DNA of 64,000 nucleotides, from the NCBI GenBank assembly GCA_040772005.1, contig JAXGYZ010000013.1:1-64000 (forward strand), in the 5' to 3' direction. Below the pieces are notes generated by a model. It did not search any database. It was not told where the DNA came from and worked only from the letters and a program-made list of their open reading frames with translations. Source of the stretch: MWBF01 sp040772005. GTDB taxonomy: Bacteria > Chloroflexota > Anaerolineae > CG2-30-64-16. This document shows, piece after piece, positions 33,670-41,846 of the stretch. Within the stretch, counting starts at the first letter, position 1. Each line of letters opens with the position of its first letter. Both the position numbers and the translations under genes were made by a program.

Positions 33670-34419
33670 ATGGGGCGCAGTCCAAACTCCAAACCGGTCC
33701 AGATTTTGTACATCGGTCGGGCGGACCCGAACCATGACAAGGTCTGGCAGGGGTTGCAACAGGAGGGCGTGGCCGTCGCCTTCGCTCGTACACAAATCGC
33801 AGGCCTGCAGATAGCCCGCGAACTCCACCCCAACCTCGTGATTATCAGTACGGCTAACAGCCACTTCTCCGGCGACCGCCTCTGCCGCACGCTCGCTCGC
33901 CGCCTGCCTCAGGCGCGCCTCCTTGCCATCCTGGATCGCGGGGAGGGCCACCATCTTGAGGTGCAGGAGCGCCTGGTCCATCCCTTTACTGCCCGCAAGC
34001 TGCGCGATACCATCCGCAGGCTGCTCGAGGCCGCCACGCCCCACCTCTTGCGGGCCGGCGACGTAGAGCTGGATTTGACCACACGCATTGTTGTCAGTCC
34101 CCAGGGCAAAACCCATCTCACGCCCAAACAGTGCCGTCTGCTCGCGATTTTTATGGAGCATCCCAACCAGGTCATCTCGCGCGAGGACCTGATGAAGGAG
34201 ATCTGGGAGACGCATTACCTGGGCGACACGCGCACCCTGGATGTCCATATCCGGTGGCTGCGCGAGAAGATCGAGGTGAATCCAACGCGGCCTCGGGTGC
34301 TCGTCACGCAGCGCGGGGTGGGCTATAAGCTCATCGTGGCAGCGCTTGTGGAACCGACCCTGGCCCCTGTGGACGATGACCTGGCGGAGGCGCTGGCATT
34401 GGAGGTCGAGGAAGTGTAG
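33670..34419 (+). CDS. OmpR/PhoB-type regulator with degenerate receiver domain
   Basis: This 249-residue protein has a receiver-like N-domain (about 10-120) and a winged-helix OmpR/PhoB DNA-binding domain (about 125-225: LTPKQCRLLAIFMEHPNQVI, RTLDVHIRWLREKIE, RGVGYKL). The receiver lacks the acidic pair (ILYIGRADP for V-x-D-D), has LVIIST where the phospho-Asp should be, and has HPF instead of KPF. It therefore cannot be phosphorylated in the standard way and may sense another input. GGAGGAGGTG precedes the ATG. Its promoter diverges from the polyprenyl-P-sugar operon, a likely target. No histidine kinase is adjacent. Confidence 0.87.
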   Translation: MGRSPNSKPVQILYIGRADPNHDKVWQGLQQEGVAVAFARTQIAGLQIARELHPNLVIISTANSHFSGDRLCRTLARRLPQARLLAILDRGEGHHLEVQERLVHPFTARKLRDTIRRLLEAATPHLLRAGDVELDLTTRIVVSPQGKTHLTPKQCRLLAIFMEHPNQVISREDLMKEIWETHYLGDTRTLDVHIRWLREKIEVNPTRPRVLVTQRGVGYKLIVAALVEPTLAPVDDDLAEALALEVEEV

Positions 34420-34422
34420 CCT

Positions 34423-34485
34423 GCCTCACCCCCGACCCCGTCTCCTGGACCCAAGCTGCCCGGTTCAGGAGAGGGGGGTGGGGCC
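34423..34485. repeat. Palindromic CCTCACCCCC/CTCTCC-type repeat
   Basis: The left arm GCCTCACCCCCGACCCC...TCTCCTG pairs with CAGGAGAGGGGGGTGGGGCC. It is the same family as the element inside the helicase gene (16465-16590). It starts 3 bp after the regulator stop and may end its transcript. Confidence 0.7.
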
Positions 34486-34496
34486 AATTCGTTTAA

Positions 34497-34521
34497 ACCA
34501 AAATCGGCGCTGACGCGCCGA
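34497..34521 (-). terminator. Rho-independent terminator of rpsT
   Basis: The stem TCGGCGC/GCGCCGA (34504-34521) with a 4-nt loop is followed on the minus strand by TTTTGGTTT. It lies 65 bp past the rpsT stop. Confidence 0.75.
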
Positions 34522-34585
34522 CTGGTGGTTCCGTAATATGGCAGTCATCCCGCCGGGAAGTGAACCCTGCGGTACGGCCGAATGA

Positions 34586-34873
34586 TTACGCCGATAGCGT
34601 TTCTTGCGCGCGATGCAGGGCCTTCATCAGCCGCGACTTGCGCCGCGCGGCCGCGTTCTTGTGGATAATGCCCTTTTCCGCCGCCTTGTCGAGCGCGCGG
34701 ATGGCGTTCTGCAGAGCCTCATCGGCGCCCGCCAGCTTACCGGACGCGATGACCGATCGCGCCTTTTTCACAAAAGTGCGCGTCGACGTGCGAACGCGGC
34801 CGCGATAGGCCGCCTTGCGCGCGTCCCGGCGCAGCGCCTTCAAAGCAGATGGATTCTTCTTCAGATTTGGCAC
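34586..34873 (-). CDS. rpsT: 30S ribosomal protein S20
   Basis: This 95-residue basic helical protein matches S20 across its length: MPNLKKNPSALKALRRDARK at the N-terminus, then RTFVKKA, and the conserved KGIIHKNAAARRKSRLMK. It binds 16S rRNA in the 30S body. The GTG start at 34873 follows GGAGG by about 8 bp. It has its own promoter (34908-34936) and terminator, so it is a single-gene unit. Confidence 0.96.
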   Translation of the reverse strand: MPNLKKNPSALKALRRDARKAAYRGRVRTSTRTFVKKARSVIASGKLAGADEALQNAIRALDKAAEKGIIHKNAAARRKSRLMKALHRAQETLSA

Positions 34874-34907
34874 CGATAGCCTCCAGGAATATAACGTACA
34901 GTCTTTA

Positions 34908-34936
34908 TTTATACCGCAGGCGGACGATTTTGTCCA
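34908..34936 (-). promoter_or_regulatory. Promoter of rpsT
   Basis: On the minus strand: TGGACA (34936-34931), a 17-bp spacer, and TATAAA (34913-34908). It overlaps the 3' end of the DUF2085 gene. Confidence 0.75.
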
Positions 34937-35658
34937 GTTTGAGGGTATGTCTTGTTTGCTACAGGCGTGTTATCCGTTGCCTGCATATTATTGTCCGCCA
35001 TGCGTGCCACGTCGGCCATAGCTTCCTCGACATACGGATAGGCCAGCCACACTGTCGCTGAACCGAAGATGCCGCCGGTCAGCAGGCGCAGGAACCAGTC
35101 GCTCTCGCGCAGGCCGAGCAGTTGGGTGCCGCCGTCGATCAGAATCGGCAGCAGCAGCACGCCGTACAGCCACAGCGGCAGCTTGGGCAACTTTCCGTCG
35201 CGGCCCTTGAGCCGCCCCCGTAGCGCGCCGAACAGCAGCCCACCGATCAGGATGGTCCCGTAGATGGCGATGTCACGCTGGCAGAGCGCCACTTTGAACC
35301 CTGTCTCGACGGTTCCCTGCCAGCGTAGAGCCTGGCGCTGCAAGACGTTGAGTCCCTCCGGCAGCGCGCCGACTGCCTCCAAATCATGGACATCGTAGAC
35401 GAACTCGCGGCCAAACAGGAAGAACGACCGCTCCGGCAATTGGTGACAGGTCGGCGCGTAGGCCGCATAAATCAGATTGGCCGGGCCGGTCGCGCCTGCC
35501 TCTTTGAGCACGGGCGCCAGGAAGGGCAGGCCGACGAACAGGGCCACCAGCACGTTGAACACGGCCAGCCAGTGGCGCGCGAGCCAGGCGGCCAACCGGT
35601 CGATTGCGCTCGCGAACCTGCCTGCAGGTGCAGGCTGGGCAGGGGTGTTCTGCGTCAT
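34909..35658 (-). CDS. DUF2085 family membrane protein
   Basis: This 249-residue protein has about four to five membrane segments. The family-typical Cys motifs are TCHQLPERSFFLFG and ALCQRDIAIYG. DUF2085 proteins have no firm function; the conserved C-H-Q and C-x-R-D suggest metal or redox chemistry. Start 35658 is chosen because it lies just after the stop of the upstream CcdA gene; an earlier in-frame ATG at 35715 would sit inside it. As last gene of the cytochrome c maturation cluster it may be linked to heme or thiol handling. Confidence 0.85.
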   Translation of the reverse strand: MTQNTPAQPAPAGRFASAIDRLAAWLARHWLAVFNVLVALFVGLPFLAPVLKEAGATGPANLIYAAYAPTCHQLPERSFFLFGREFVYDVHDLEAVGALPEGLNVLQRQALRWQGTVETGFKVALCQRDIAIYGTILIGGLLFGALRGRLKGRDGKLPKLPLWLYGVLLLPILIDGGTQLLGLRESDWFLRLLTGGIFGSATVWLAYPYVEEAMADVARMADNNMQATDNTPVANKTYPQTGQNRPPAV

Positions 35659-35659
35659 C

Positions 35660-36550
35660 TCAGACTGCGAGCTTCCCATCCGAGGCGGACCCGGCAGCCG
35701 GTTCGCCAGGAGCAACAGCCGGCGCAGCTACGCCGGTCGCGACCGCCGCGCCGCTCAGGTAGCCGATGTAGGCTGGAATCAGCGGCAGGACACACGGCGA
35801 CAGGAACGAGAGCAGGCCGCCCAGGAACGCAATAGGCAGGCTGACCGCGGATGATACGCCGCCCAACTCGACGCTGGCAAGCCCCGTGCCGAACCGTGCG
35901 ACAAAGAAGTTGGCAATCAGCGACAGACGGTCGTTGAACAGGAGGATGCCGACCACAATCAGAAAGAGGCCGGTGATCTTGGAGACGAGGCCCAGCCGCC
36001 GGTTCAGCCGGCGCAGCACGCCCGTCATGCTGCTGAATGCAAGCCCTGTCAAGAGGAACGGGATGCCCAGCCCGGCGGAGTAGACCAGCAGCAGCAGCGC
36101 GCCCTGCCCGACGGTCTGCGTGTCGCTTGCCAGGAAGTAGATCGCAGCCAGCACCGGCCCGACGCAGGGAATCCAGCCCGCGGAGAAGAAGACCCCCATC
36201 AGCGCGGAGGAGAGATACCCCCAGCGGCGATCTACGTGCGCCTGCACGCGGCCCTCAGTGTACATTAGCCGGCCCAGGCCATCTACAGCCCAGATGTAGG
36301 CACGGCCCAGCGGGTTGTTCTCGCCGCCCGCCGCGCGGATGCGGTCCGCCAGCCAGCCGAGCACGCCCGCCACCTGCAGGCCGAAGAGGATCAGCACCGC
36401 GCCGCCGATCTTCACGAACGTGGGCAAGTAAGCGTTGATCGCATAGCCGAAGAACGCGACCGATGCGCCGAGCGTGACGAAGACCAGGCTGAACCCGATG
36501 ACGAACGCCAGCGCGTGCGAGAATGTCACCCAACGGCTTGAAACCGTCAT
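35660..36550 (-). CDS. CcdA-type thiol-disulfide transporter with circularly permuted helix order
   Basis: This 296-residue six-helix protein of the CcdA/DsbD family moves reducing power across the membrane for cytochrome c maturation. The first catalytic Cys helix, normally at the N-terminus (SFLSPCVLPLIPAYIGYLSG), is here the last helix, at about 245-275. The protein starts with what is usually helix 2 (HALAFVIGFSLVFVTLGAS) and has the second Cys helix (WIPCVGPVLAAIY) in the middle. AGGAGA before the ATG supports this start, so the order is not an annotation artefact. It follows ccmD in the cluster. Confidence 0.85.
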   Translation of the reverse strand: MTVSSRWVTFSHALAFVIGFSLVFVTLGASVAFFGYAINAYLPTFVKIGGAVLILFGLQVAGVLGWLADRIRAAGGENNPLGRAYIWAVDGLGRLMYTEGRVQAHVDRRWGYLSSALMGVFFSAGWIPCVGPVLAAIYFLASDTQTVGQGALLLLVYSAGLGIPFLLTGLAFSSMTGVLRRLNRRLGLVSKITGLFLIVVGILLFNDRLSLIANFFVARFGTGLASVELGGVSSAVSLPIAFLGGLLSFLSPCVLPLIPAYIGYLSGAAVATGVAAPAVAPGEPAAGSASDGKLAV

Positions 36551-36575
36551 ACGAGTCTCCTACTTTGCCATGCCA

Positions 36576-36719
36576 TTACCGTTGTTCCTCGCGCTCCCGC
36601 GCCAGCTCGCGCAGGGCCGCGATTTCCTGCTGGATGCTCCGCTGGCGCTGCATCATGCTGAAGATGAAGACGAACGCTGCCAGCCAGATGATCAGATATG
36701 CTGCTACCATAAAAGCCAT
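36576..36719 (-). CDS. ccmD: CcmD family small membrane protein
   Basis: This 47-residue protein (MAFMVAAYLIIWLAAFVFIF at the N-terminus) has one membrane helix followed by a highly charged amphipathic helix (QRSIQQEIAALRELARERE). Length, topology and place between ccmC and ccdA identify CcmD, which in other bacteria helps release holo-CcmE from the CcmABC complex. GAGGGAG is upstream of the ATG. It starts 16 bp after the ccmC stop. Confidence 0.85.
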   Translation of the reverse strand: MAFMVAAYLIIWLAAFVFIFSMMQRQRSIQQEIAALRELAREREEQR

Positions 36720-36735
36720 GGTCTCAACTCCCTCG

Positions 36736-37431
36736 CTAGTATCCCAACTGCTCCTTGAGCAGTTCCACCTCTTCCTTCGTCTGTTCCAGCCGGTAACGGT
36801 GAATCAGCAGGACCACGTAGAGCAGGGTGAACGCGGCCAGGCTGATGAAGAACGCGGTTAGCATGCCGGACGACAGGCCAAACCCCTCATTCGGGTCAAT
36901 CAACACGGGGTGAATCGTGCGCCACCAGCGAATCGACATGAACGTGATCGGCACGCTGAGAAAGGCGAAGATGGCATAGACCGACGAAAAGCGCGCCCGC
37001 CGTGCTGGGTCCTCCATGGCGCTGCGCAGCATGAAGTAGGCGACGAACAGCAGGAACATGATCGTGTAGGTCGTCAGCCGCGGGTCCCAGGTCCACCAGA
37101 CGTTCCACGCGGGCTTGGCCCAGATCGAGCCGCTGGCGGTTGCGGCCAACGTGAACACCAGCCCCAGCTCGGCGGACGAGACGGCCAGGCTGTCCCAGTT
37201 GCGTTTGTTCGAGGCCAGGTAGCCGATGCTGGCGACCATGGTCACGCCGAACGCCAGCATGCTCAACCAGGCGGCGGGCACATGAAAGTAGATGATGCGC
37301 TGCGCGGCTGTTTCGTTAGGCGTCAGCCCCACCGCGTTTGGCGCCAGCCACAGGGCAAACAGAGCGGCGGTCAGGACGGCCAGCCCGCCCAGGGCCGTAA
37401 GTATAACCAGCCAGCGACTGGATCGCTCCAT
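36736..37431 (-). CDS. ccmC: Heme exporter/handling protein CcmC
   Basis: This 231-residue protein has six membrane segments and the heme-handling WWD signature (NVWWTWDPRLTTYTI). Conserved histidines flank it (YFHVPAAW and WWRTIHPVL). CcmC loads heme onto CcmE with CcmAB. A C-terminal coiled tail (RLEQTKEEVELLKEQLGY) is extra. It lies in the order ccmA-B-C-D. Confidence 0.94.
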   Translation of the reverse strand: MERSSRWLVILTALGGLAVLTAALFALWLAPNAVGLTPNETAAQRIIYFHVPAAWLSMLAFGVTMVASIGYLASNKRNWDSLAVSSAELGLVFTLAATASGSIWAKPAWNVWWTWDPRLTTYTIMFLLFVAYFMLRSAMEDPARRARFSSVYAIFAFLSVPITFMSIRWWRTIHPVLIDPNEGFGLSSGMLTAFFISLAAFTLLYVVLLIHRYRLEQTKEEVELLKEQLGY

Positions 37432-37462
37432 ATCTCAAGCCTCCGGGGAATATACGTTGATT

Positions 37463-38134
37463 CTACTCTTCAACTACGAAGCCGAAAGTAAGGTACGCCA
37501 CAACCGTGAAGCCAATGTCGTAGAGGGCGACCAGTTGCAGCCAGTTCCCCAGCTCGCTCAATGCCATTCCGTCCACCAGACCGCCGGTCATCTTGACGCC
37601 CGCGACCAGCACGGGCAGCAGCACAGGGAACAGCAGCACCGGCAGCAGCACCTCGCGCGCCCGCGTGTTCACGGCCATCGCAGAAAAGACCGTGCCGACC
37701 GCAGCAAAGCCATAGGTGCCCAGGAACAACACGAGCAGGTGTGGGCCGGTGATGAGCGACAGGTTGAAAAAGATCATCACCAGGGGCAGCAGCACGATCT
37801 CCACCACCAGGATGAAGATCAGGTTCGCCAGCATCTTGCCGAAGTAGATGGCCGCCCGGTCCACCGGCGCCAGCAACAGGCCGGCGAGGCTGCCCTTGTC
37901 CTGTTCGATGACGAACGCCCGGTTCAGCCCCAGCGTGCCCGCGAAGCTGATGGCGACCCAGATGATGCCGGGCACCACCATCTTCATCGACGGCACGCGC
38001 AGGTCATAGGCAAAGTTGAAGACGATGACGGCCAGCAGCGCAAAGACAAATACGCTGCTGAGGATGTCCTTCGTGCGCAGTTCCGCCCGGATGTCCTTCC
38101 AGATGATCGCGCCGGCAGCTTTCCAGAAGTTCAT
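37463..38134 (-). CDS. ccmB: Heme exporter permease CcmB
   Basis: This 223-residue membrane protein has about six helices and is the permease partner of CcmA in the ABC complex that drives release of heme-loaded CcmE. Recognisable segments are WKDIRAELRTKDILSS, NRAFVIEQDKGSLAGLLLAP and VNTRAREVLLPVLLFP. The start overlaps the ccmA stop (ATGA at 38131-38134). Confidence 0.93.
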   Translation of the reverse strand: MNFWKAAGAIIWKDIRAELRTKDILSSVFVFALLAVIVFNFAYDLRVPSMKMVVPGIIWVAISFAGTLGLNRAFVIEQDKGSLAGLLLAPVDRAAIYFGKMLANLIFILVVEIVLLPLVMIFFNLSLITGPHLLVLFLGTYGFAAVGTVFSAMAVNTRAREVLLPVLLFPVLLPVLVAGVKMTGGLVDGMALSELGNWLQLVALYDIGFTVVAYLTFGFVVEE

Positions 38135-39012
38135 GTCAAGCTGACTCCTGATAGCCCGCCATTGGCAGCGTTGCGACCACCGACATACTGATCATAGAGG
38201 CGGCGGAAGGCTGGCGCGTCGAGGTCATGCGCTGCGGTCTCGAACACTACGCGGCCGTTTGCCAGGATGACCGCCCGGTCGGCAATGGACAGCCCGCGCT
38301 CCAGGCTGTGCGTGACCGTCACGATCGTGCGGGCGCGCTCGACGCCGGGCTGTACGGAACCGGCCCCGTCAGCCCCGCGGCCGCTCAGCTCGCTCAGCAA
38401 ACCGTGGAGCATCTCCGCCGCCTGCGGGTCCAGCCCGGTGTCCGGCTCGTCCAGCAGCAGCACTTCCGGGTCGTGCAGCAGCGCCCGCGCAATTGCCAGC
38501 CGCTGCACCATGCCGCGCGAGAAGGTGCGCACCAGGTCCCCGCGCCGCGCATACAGCCCGACCCGTTCGAGCAGGGCCTTGATACGCGGCTCCGGCCTCT
38601 TCAGGTTGTACAGACCGGCAAAGAAGCGGAGGTTCTCCTCCGCGGTCAGGCTGTCGTAGAGCAGCGGCGCGTGGGACACGACGCCCAGATAGCGCCGGAT
38701 GCCGTCGGCATGTTGCGCCAGGTCCAGCCCGCCGATGCGGACCGTCCCGCTGGAGGGCCGGCTCAGGCTCGATAATATCCGTACGAGCGTGCTCTTGCCC
38801 GCGCCGTTTGGCCCGAACAGGACGAGCGATTCGCCCGGCATGACGCGCAAATTGACCCCGCGCAGCGCATACTTGCTGCCGAAGGCCTTCGTGAGATTGC
38901 GGACCTCGATCATGGCGACACCGGCTGCGCCGCTATCGCTGGCGATTTCGGCTGCGCCGCTATCGCTGGGAACGACGCCTACGGCATCGTTCAGCTTCCT
39001 GCCGTCGCTCAT
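38131..39012 (-). CDS. ccmA: Heme exporter ATPase CcmA
   Basis: This ABC ATPase has Walker A FGPNGAGKST, signature FSRGMVQR, Walker B LLLDEPDTGLD and H-loop VTHS. The start at 39012 overlaps the stop of the upstream gene (ATGA). It adds a 33-residue N-terminal tail with a duplicated SDSGAA segment, encoded by a direct repeat (38923-38942 and 38950-38969). MIEVRNLTK at 38913 would give a more usual N-terminus. It powers CcmABC-mediated release of heme-CcmE. Confidence 0.92.
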   Translation of the reverse strand: MSDGRKLNDAVGVVPSDSGAAEIASDSGAAGVAMIEVRNLTKAFGSKYALRGVNLRVMPGESLVLFGPNGAGKSTLVRILSSLSRPSSGTVRIGGLDLAQHADGIRRYLGVVSHAPLLYDSLTAEENLRFFAGLYNLKRPEPRIKALLERVGLYARRGDLVRTFSRGMVQRLAIARALLHDPEVLLLDEPDTGLDPQAAEMLHGLLSELSGRGADGAGSVQPGVERARTIVTVTHSLERGLSIADRAVILANGRVVFETAAHDLDAPAFRRLYDQYVGGRNAANGGLSGVSLT

Positions 39013-40787
39013 GCGCCGCCTTCGCGGCGCAGCAGGTCGCTCAGTTGCGCCTTGAGCCGCAGCCGTTGGTCCCGGTACGCGGTCTCATTCAGTTCACCTG
39101 CCTCGTAGGCCAGGTCCAGCCGAGCCAGCGCATCGACCAGGTCAGCCTGCGTCGCGTCGGCGGCCGCTACCGCAGCACCCGTGCCGGCTGACCGCCCGCG
39201 CACGATGGGCAGCAGGATCAACGCGAGCGCGCCCCCCGCGGCCAGCCCAATCAGCGCAGCGAGCAGCCAGGAGTTCAGCCCGCCGCTGCCGGTCGTGCCC
39301 GCGGCCGCGACGCCGCCGGCCGTCGGCAGATTCGTCATGCGAATGAGAACCTGCTGGCCCGCGGCGAGATTCTGCCCCAACAGGTTGTGATAGCCGCCGT
39401 TCTCGGTCGCACGCACGCCCTGGTTCGCAAGTTGGGGACTGCTCACCTGTTGGCCCACGTCGCTGATGAGGGCATTGACGTTCGTCGCAGGATACGCCAG
39501 GGTATGCACGAGGTCAAACTGGCCGCTAGTGTAGGGCAGGCTGTAACGGAAGAGCAGCTGGCGCACGTTCGTACCGGGGCGCAGCGGGAGCCTGTCCACA
39601 AAGCCCTCACCAGTCAGCTCGAAGCGACCCGAGCCATCATCGCCGTCGATTTCGACGTTCTGTGCGCCCGCAGGCAAGGAGATGCGCAACACCGCGTTGC
39701 CGTCGCCGATGTATGTGCGGTTGCCGTCCAGGCTGAACAGCAGTAGCTCCGCGACGAGCGCCTGCCCGCTTTCGAATTCGACGATGTAATGCACCCGGTC
39801 GGTGCGCAGGCTGGCCGCCTCGGCCGTCGTTTCGTAGACCGCCAGCGACAGCTCCTTGGCTGTCTCGCCCTCACCGAAGCTCACAAAGTCTGTGTTGTAC
39901 GGCACGCCCGCCGGGTAGTCGGTGCGCACCACGTAGGCCAGGCCCGGGTCCGTGTCTAGCTCCGTGAAACTGTACACGCCGTTGGCGTCGCTGACCGCGG
40001 TCTGCTGGCCCAACAGGGAGGTGGTGTCGAAGACGCCCAGTTCGACGGTCAATCCGGCCAGTGGCTCGCCGGTCGTCTCGTTGGTTACAGTACCGGTAAT
40101 GACGCCCGGGCCCTTCGCCAGCGGCCCGCGGAACAGCGGCCCGCCGAACGACAGCCCGCGCGTGTACTCCAGGACCGCGGCCTGCTCCTCGGCGCTCAGC
40201 TTGTCGGCAAAGCCGGGCATCTCGCCCTTGCCCGCGGCGATGGCCTGCGCCCAGGTCGCCTGCGCCACACTCGATGTGGCCGCAAAGTCGGTCAGGTCCG
40301 GCACGCCGGCAACCGAGGCCGCGCCCCGGCCGTCCGGGCCGTGACAGGAGGCACAGTTAGCCTCGTAGACCTGCCGGCCCAGTTCCACCTCGCCGGCGCT
40401 GGTATGCAAGGTCCAGGCATAGGCCACCGTATCCCAGATTTCCTGGTCGGTCAGGCGCTCCTTCCACGGCGGCATCATGCGCTGCATGTTGCCGTTCTTG
40501 GTGATGTCGAACCACTCGGCCAGTGACTTGCTCGCGGCAAGCTGGACATCGCCTAGCCTGGCAGGCGGGACGCTGAGCCCAGAGGCCGAAGGCCCATCGC
40601 CCTGGCCGGTCGTGCCGTGACACGGCGCGCAGTTCTCGGCGTAGCTGGCCGCGCCTGCCAGCGGTTGGGGCGGCGCAGATGCGTCAGAGGTCTCCTGGGC
40701 CCATGCTGGCTGTGCCAGGACTGGCAATGCCAGCAGGGCAGCCAGCAGCGTGCAGGCCAGGAGGATACGGGGCGTTCTAGTCATCAT
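39009..40787 (-). CDS. Membrane-anchored diheme cytochrome c with carboxypeptidase-regulatory-like domain
   Basis: This protein has about 592 residues. A signal peptide starts at the ATG at 40787 (MMTRTPRILLACTLLAALLA). It is followed by two cytochrome c modules with heme sites CAPCH and CASCH and later Met ligands. Next come a beta-rich carboxypeptidase-regulatory-like repeat (GVITGTVTNETTGEPLAG), a further beta domain, one membrane helix (LLAALIGLAAGGALALILL) and a short charged tail. It is probably an extracytoplasmic electron carrier and the local client of the Ccm system. The architecture is not a known named protein. It is coupled to ccmA by ATGA. Confidence 0.82.
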   Translation of the reverse strand: MMTRTPRILLACTLLAALLALPVLAQPAWAQETSDASAPPQPLAGAASYAENCAPCHGTTGQGDGPSASGLSVPPARLGDVQLAASKSLAEWFDITKNGNMQRMMPPWKERLTDQEIWDTVAYAWTLHTSAGEVELGRQVYEANCASCHGPDGRGAASVAGVPDLTDFAATSSVAQATWAQAIAAGKGEMPGFADKLSAEEQAAVLEYTRGLSFGGPLFRGPLAKGPGVITGTVTNETTGEPLAGLTVELGVFDTTSLLGQQTAVSDANGVYSFTELDTDPGLAYVVRTDYPAGVPYNTDFVSFGEGETAKELSLAVYETTAEAASLRTDRVHYIVEFESGQALVAELLLFSLDGNRTYIGDGNAVLRISLPAGAQNVEIDGDDGSGRFELTGEGFVDRLPLRPGTNVRQLLFRYSLPYTSGQFDLVHTLAYPATNVNALISDVGQQVSSPQLANQGVRATENGGYHNLLGQNLAAGQQVLIRMTNLPTAGGVAAAGTTGSGGLNSWLLAALIGLAAGGALALILLPIVRGRSAGTGAAVAAADATQADLVDALARLDLAYEAGELNETAYRDQRLRLKAQLSDLLRREGGA

Positions 40788-40943
40788 CACAGGCGGGCTG
40801 TCGCTTTCTAGGGATAGTCCGAACCAAAAACGGCCACCCGCCACATCGTTGCGACGCCTGCTGGCGGGCGACCGTTGTTACTGCTTGCCGGATATGATAT
40901 CACGGGCTGAGAGGCTGCGCTAACTTAGAATCGATCCGAGACC

Positions 40944-40964
40944 GTCCGGAGCGAATTTCCGGAC
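40944..40964 (-). terminator. Hairpin after ccmE
   Basis: GTCCGGA/TCCGGAC with a 7-nt loop lies just beyond the ccmE stop. There is no T-run, so termination is uncertain. Confidence 0.45.
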
Positions 40965-40970
40965 AGATAC

Positions 40971-41447
40971 TTACTTGATGGCCTCGACCTTGATCTCTTC
41001 GTAATCCTCTTCATAGCGCGACGGGCACTTCAACAGGAGGTTGTTGGCCTCGACGACGCCGTTGGGCCCAAGCGTGCCTTCGACGATGGCGCTGGACCCC
41101 TCACGGGTGATCTGGTCAGGCTGCACGCCGTGGAAGTGGATCGCCAGTTGTTTGCTGGCATCGGTCGGGTCCGAAATCTTGAAGTTGAGGTCGAGCGTGG
41201 CCGCATCATAGGTGATGCTTTCGGTCACGATGTTGCCGCTGACCCGGAGGTTCTTGTCGATCAAGGTCGCCTGCTGGGCGACGACTTCGCCCACCTCGCG
41301 GTAGTACGCCCCGGCACTGGAAATCGAGGAGATGATCAGGTACGCGATCAGCGCAACGATGACGACCCCGCCGACAATGAACTTGACTTTGCTGTTGGCC
41401 TTGTTGGTCGTGACCGCGCCGCGCAGGATCGTGGAACTCTCAGCCAT
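40971..41447 (-). CDS. ccmE: Heme chaperone CcmE, Cys-type
   Basis: This 158-residue protein has one N-terminal membrane helix (FIVGGVVIVALIAYLIIS) and an OB-fold periplasmic domain. Where most CcmE proteins have H-x3-Y, this has CPSRY (C-x3-Y), the variant known from archaea and some sulfate reducers (so-called system I*), in which heme binds to cysteine. Start 41447 follows GGAGG by 5 bp. It lies upstream of the diheme protein and ccmA-D on the same strand. No ccmF or ccmH is in the window. Confidence 0.9.
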   Translation of the reverse strand: MAESSTILRGAVTTNKANSKVKFIVGGVVIVALIAYLIISSISSAGAYYREVGEVVAQQATLIDKNLRVSGNIVTESITYDAATLDLNFKISDPTDASKQLAIHFHGVQPDQITREGSSAIVEGTLGPNGVVEANNLLLKCPSRYEEDYEEIKVEAIK

Positions 41448-41557
41448 TATGCCTCCGAGTGGTGCATCGCCAGGGGGCTGGCCTGATCGATGCTTCTGTA
41501 AATGACGCCCGCAGTATAGCATCGAAGGGGCGATGTGTCAACGACAAAAGTCACGTA

Positions 41558-41729
41558 GGGCGCGTTTCATACTGGGGGCGAACGCGGCCAGCGCGCATAC
41601 GCGAATGGCGCTGCGGCGCTGGGCACGGATACACGAATATCCCGCCGCGGCGCACACGATTCGCGTATTCGTGGCGCGCCAGCGCATTCGTTTATCCGCG
41701 ATGGCCGCGCCCCCAACGTGAAACGCACC
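41558..41729. repeat. Large imperfect inverted repeat F (ATACGCGAAT words)
   Basis: The left arm (GGGCGCGTTTCATACTGGGG, then GCGGCCAGCGCGCATACGCG) pairs imperfectly with the right arm ending ATGGCCGCGCCCCCAACGTG and AAACGCACC. The centre has CACGAATA/TATTCGTG words. It occupies most of the 399-bp gene-free gap 41448-41846, where no open reading frame is credible. Confidence 0.65.
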
Positions 41730-41764
41730 CAGTCACGTATGAATTTAGCAACGAAATTGTATTT

Positions 41765-41814
41765 TTGTCTGAAGTCCATTGTTGTGATAAGATTGATGTG
41801 TACTGTATCACAAC
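41765..41814 (+). promoter_or_regulatory. Promoter with overlapping inverted-repeat operator for NarL-type regulator
   Basis: TTGTCT (41765-41770), a 17-bp spacer, and TAAGAT (41788-41793) with TG upstream. A perfect 9-bp inverted repeat GTTGTGATA (41781-41789) / TATCACAAC (41806-41814) with a 16-bp gap overlaps the -10 and start point. It is a probable operator, perhaps autoregulatory. Confidence 0.65.
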
Positions 41815-41846
41815 ATTATCCCCTTCACAGAGCGGAGCGTCGGGCA

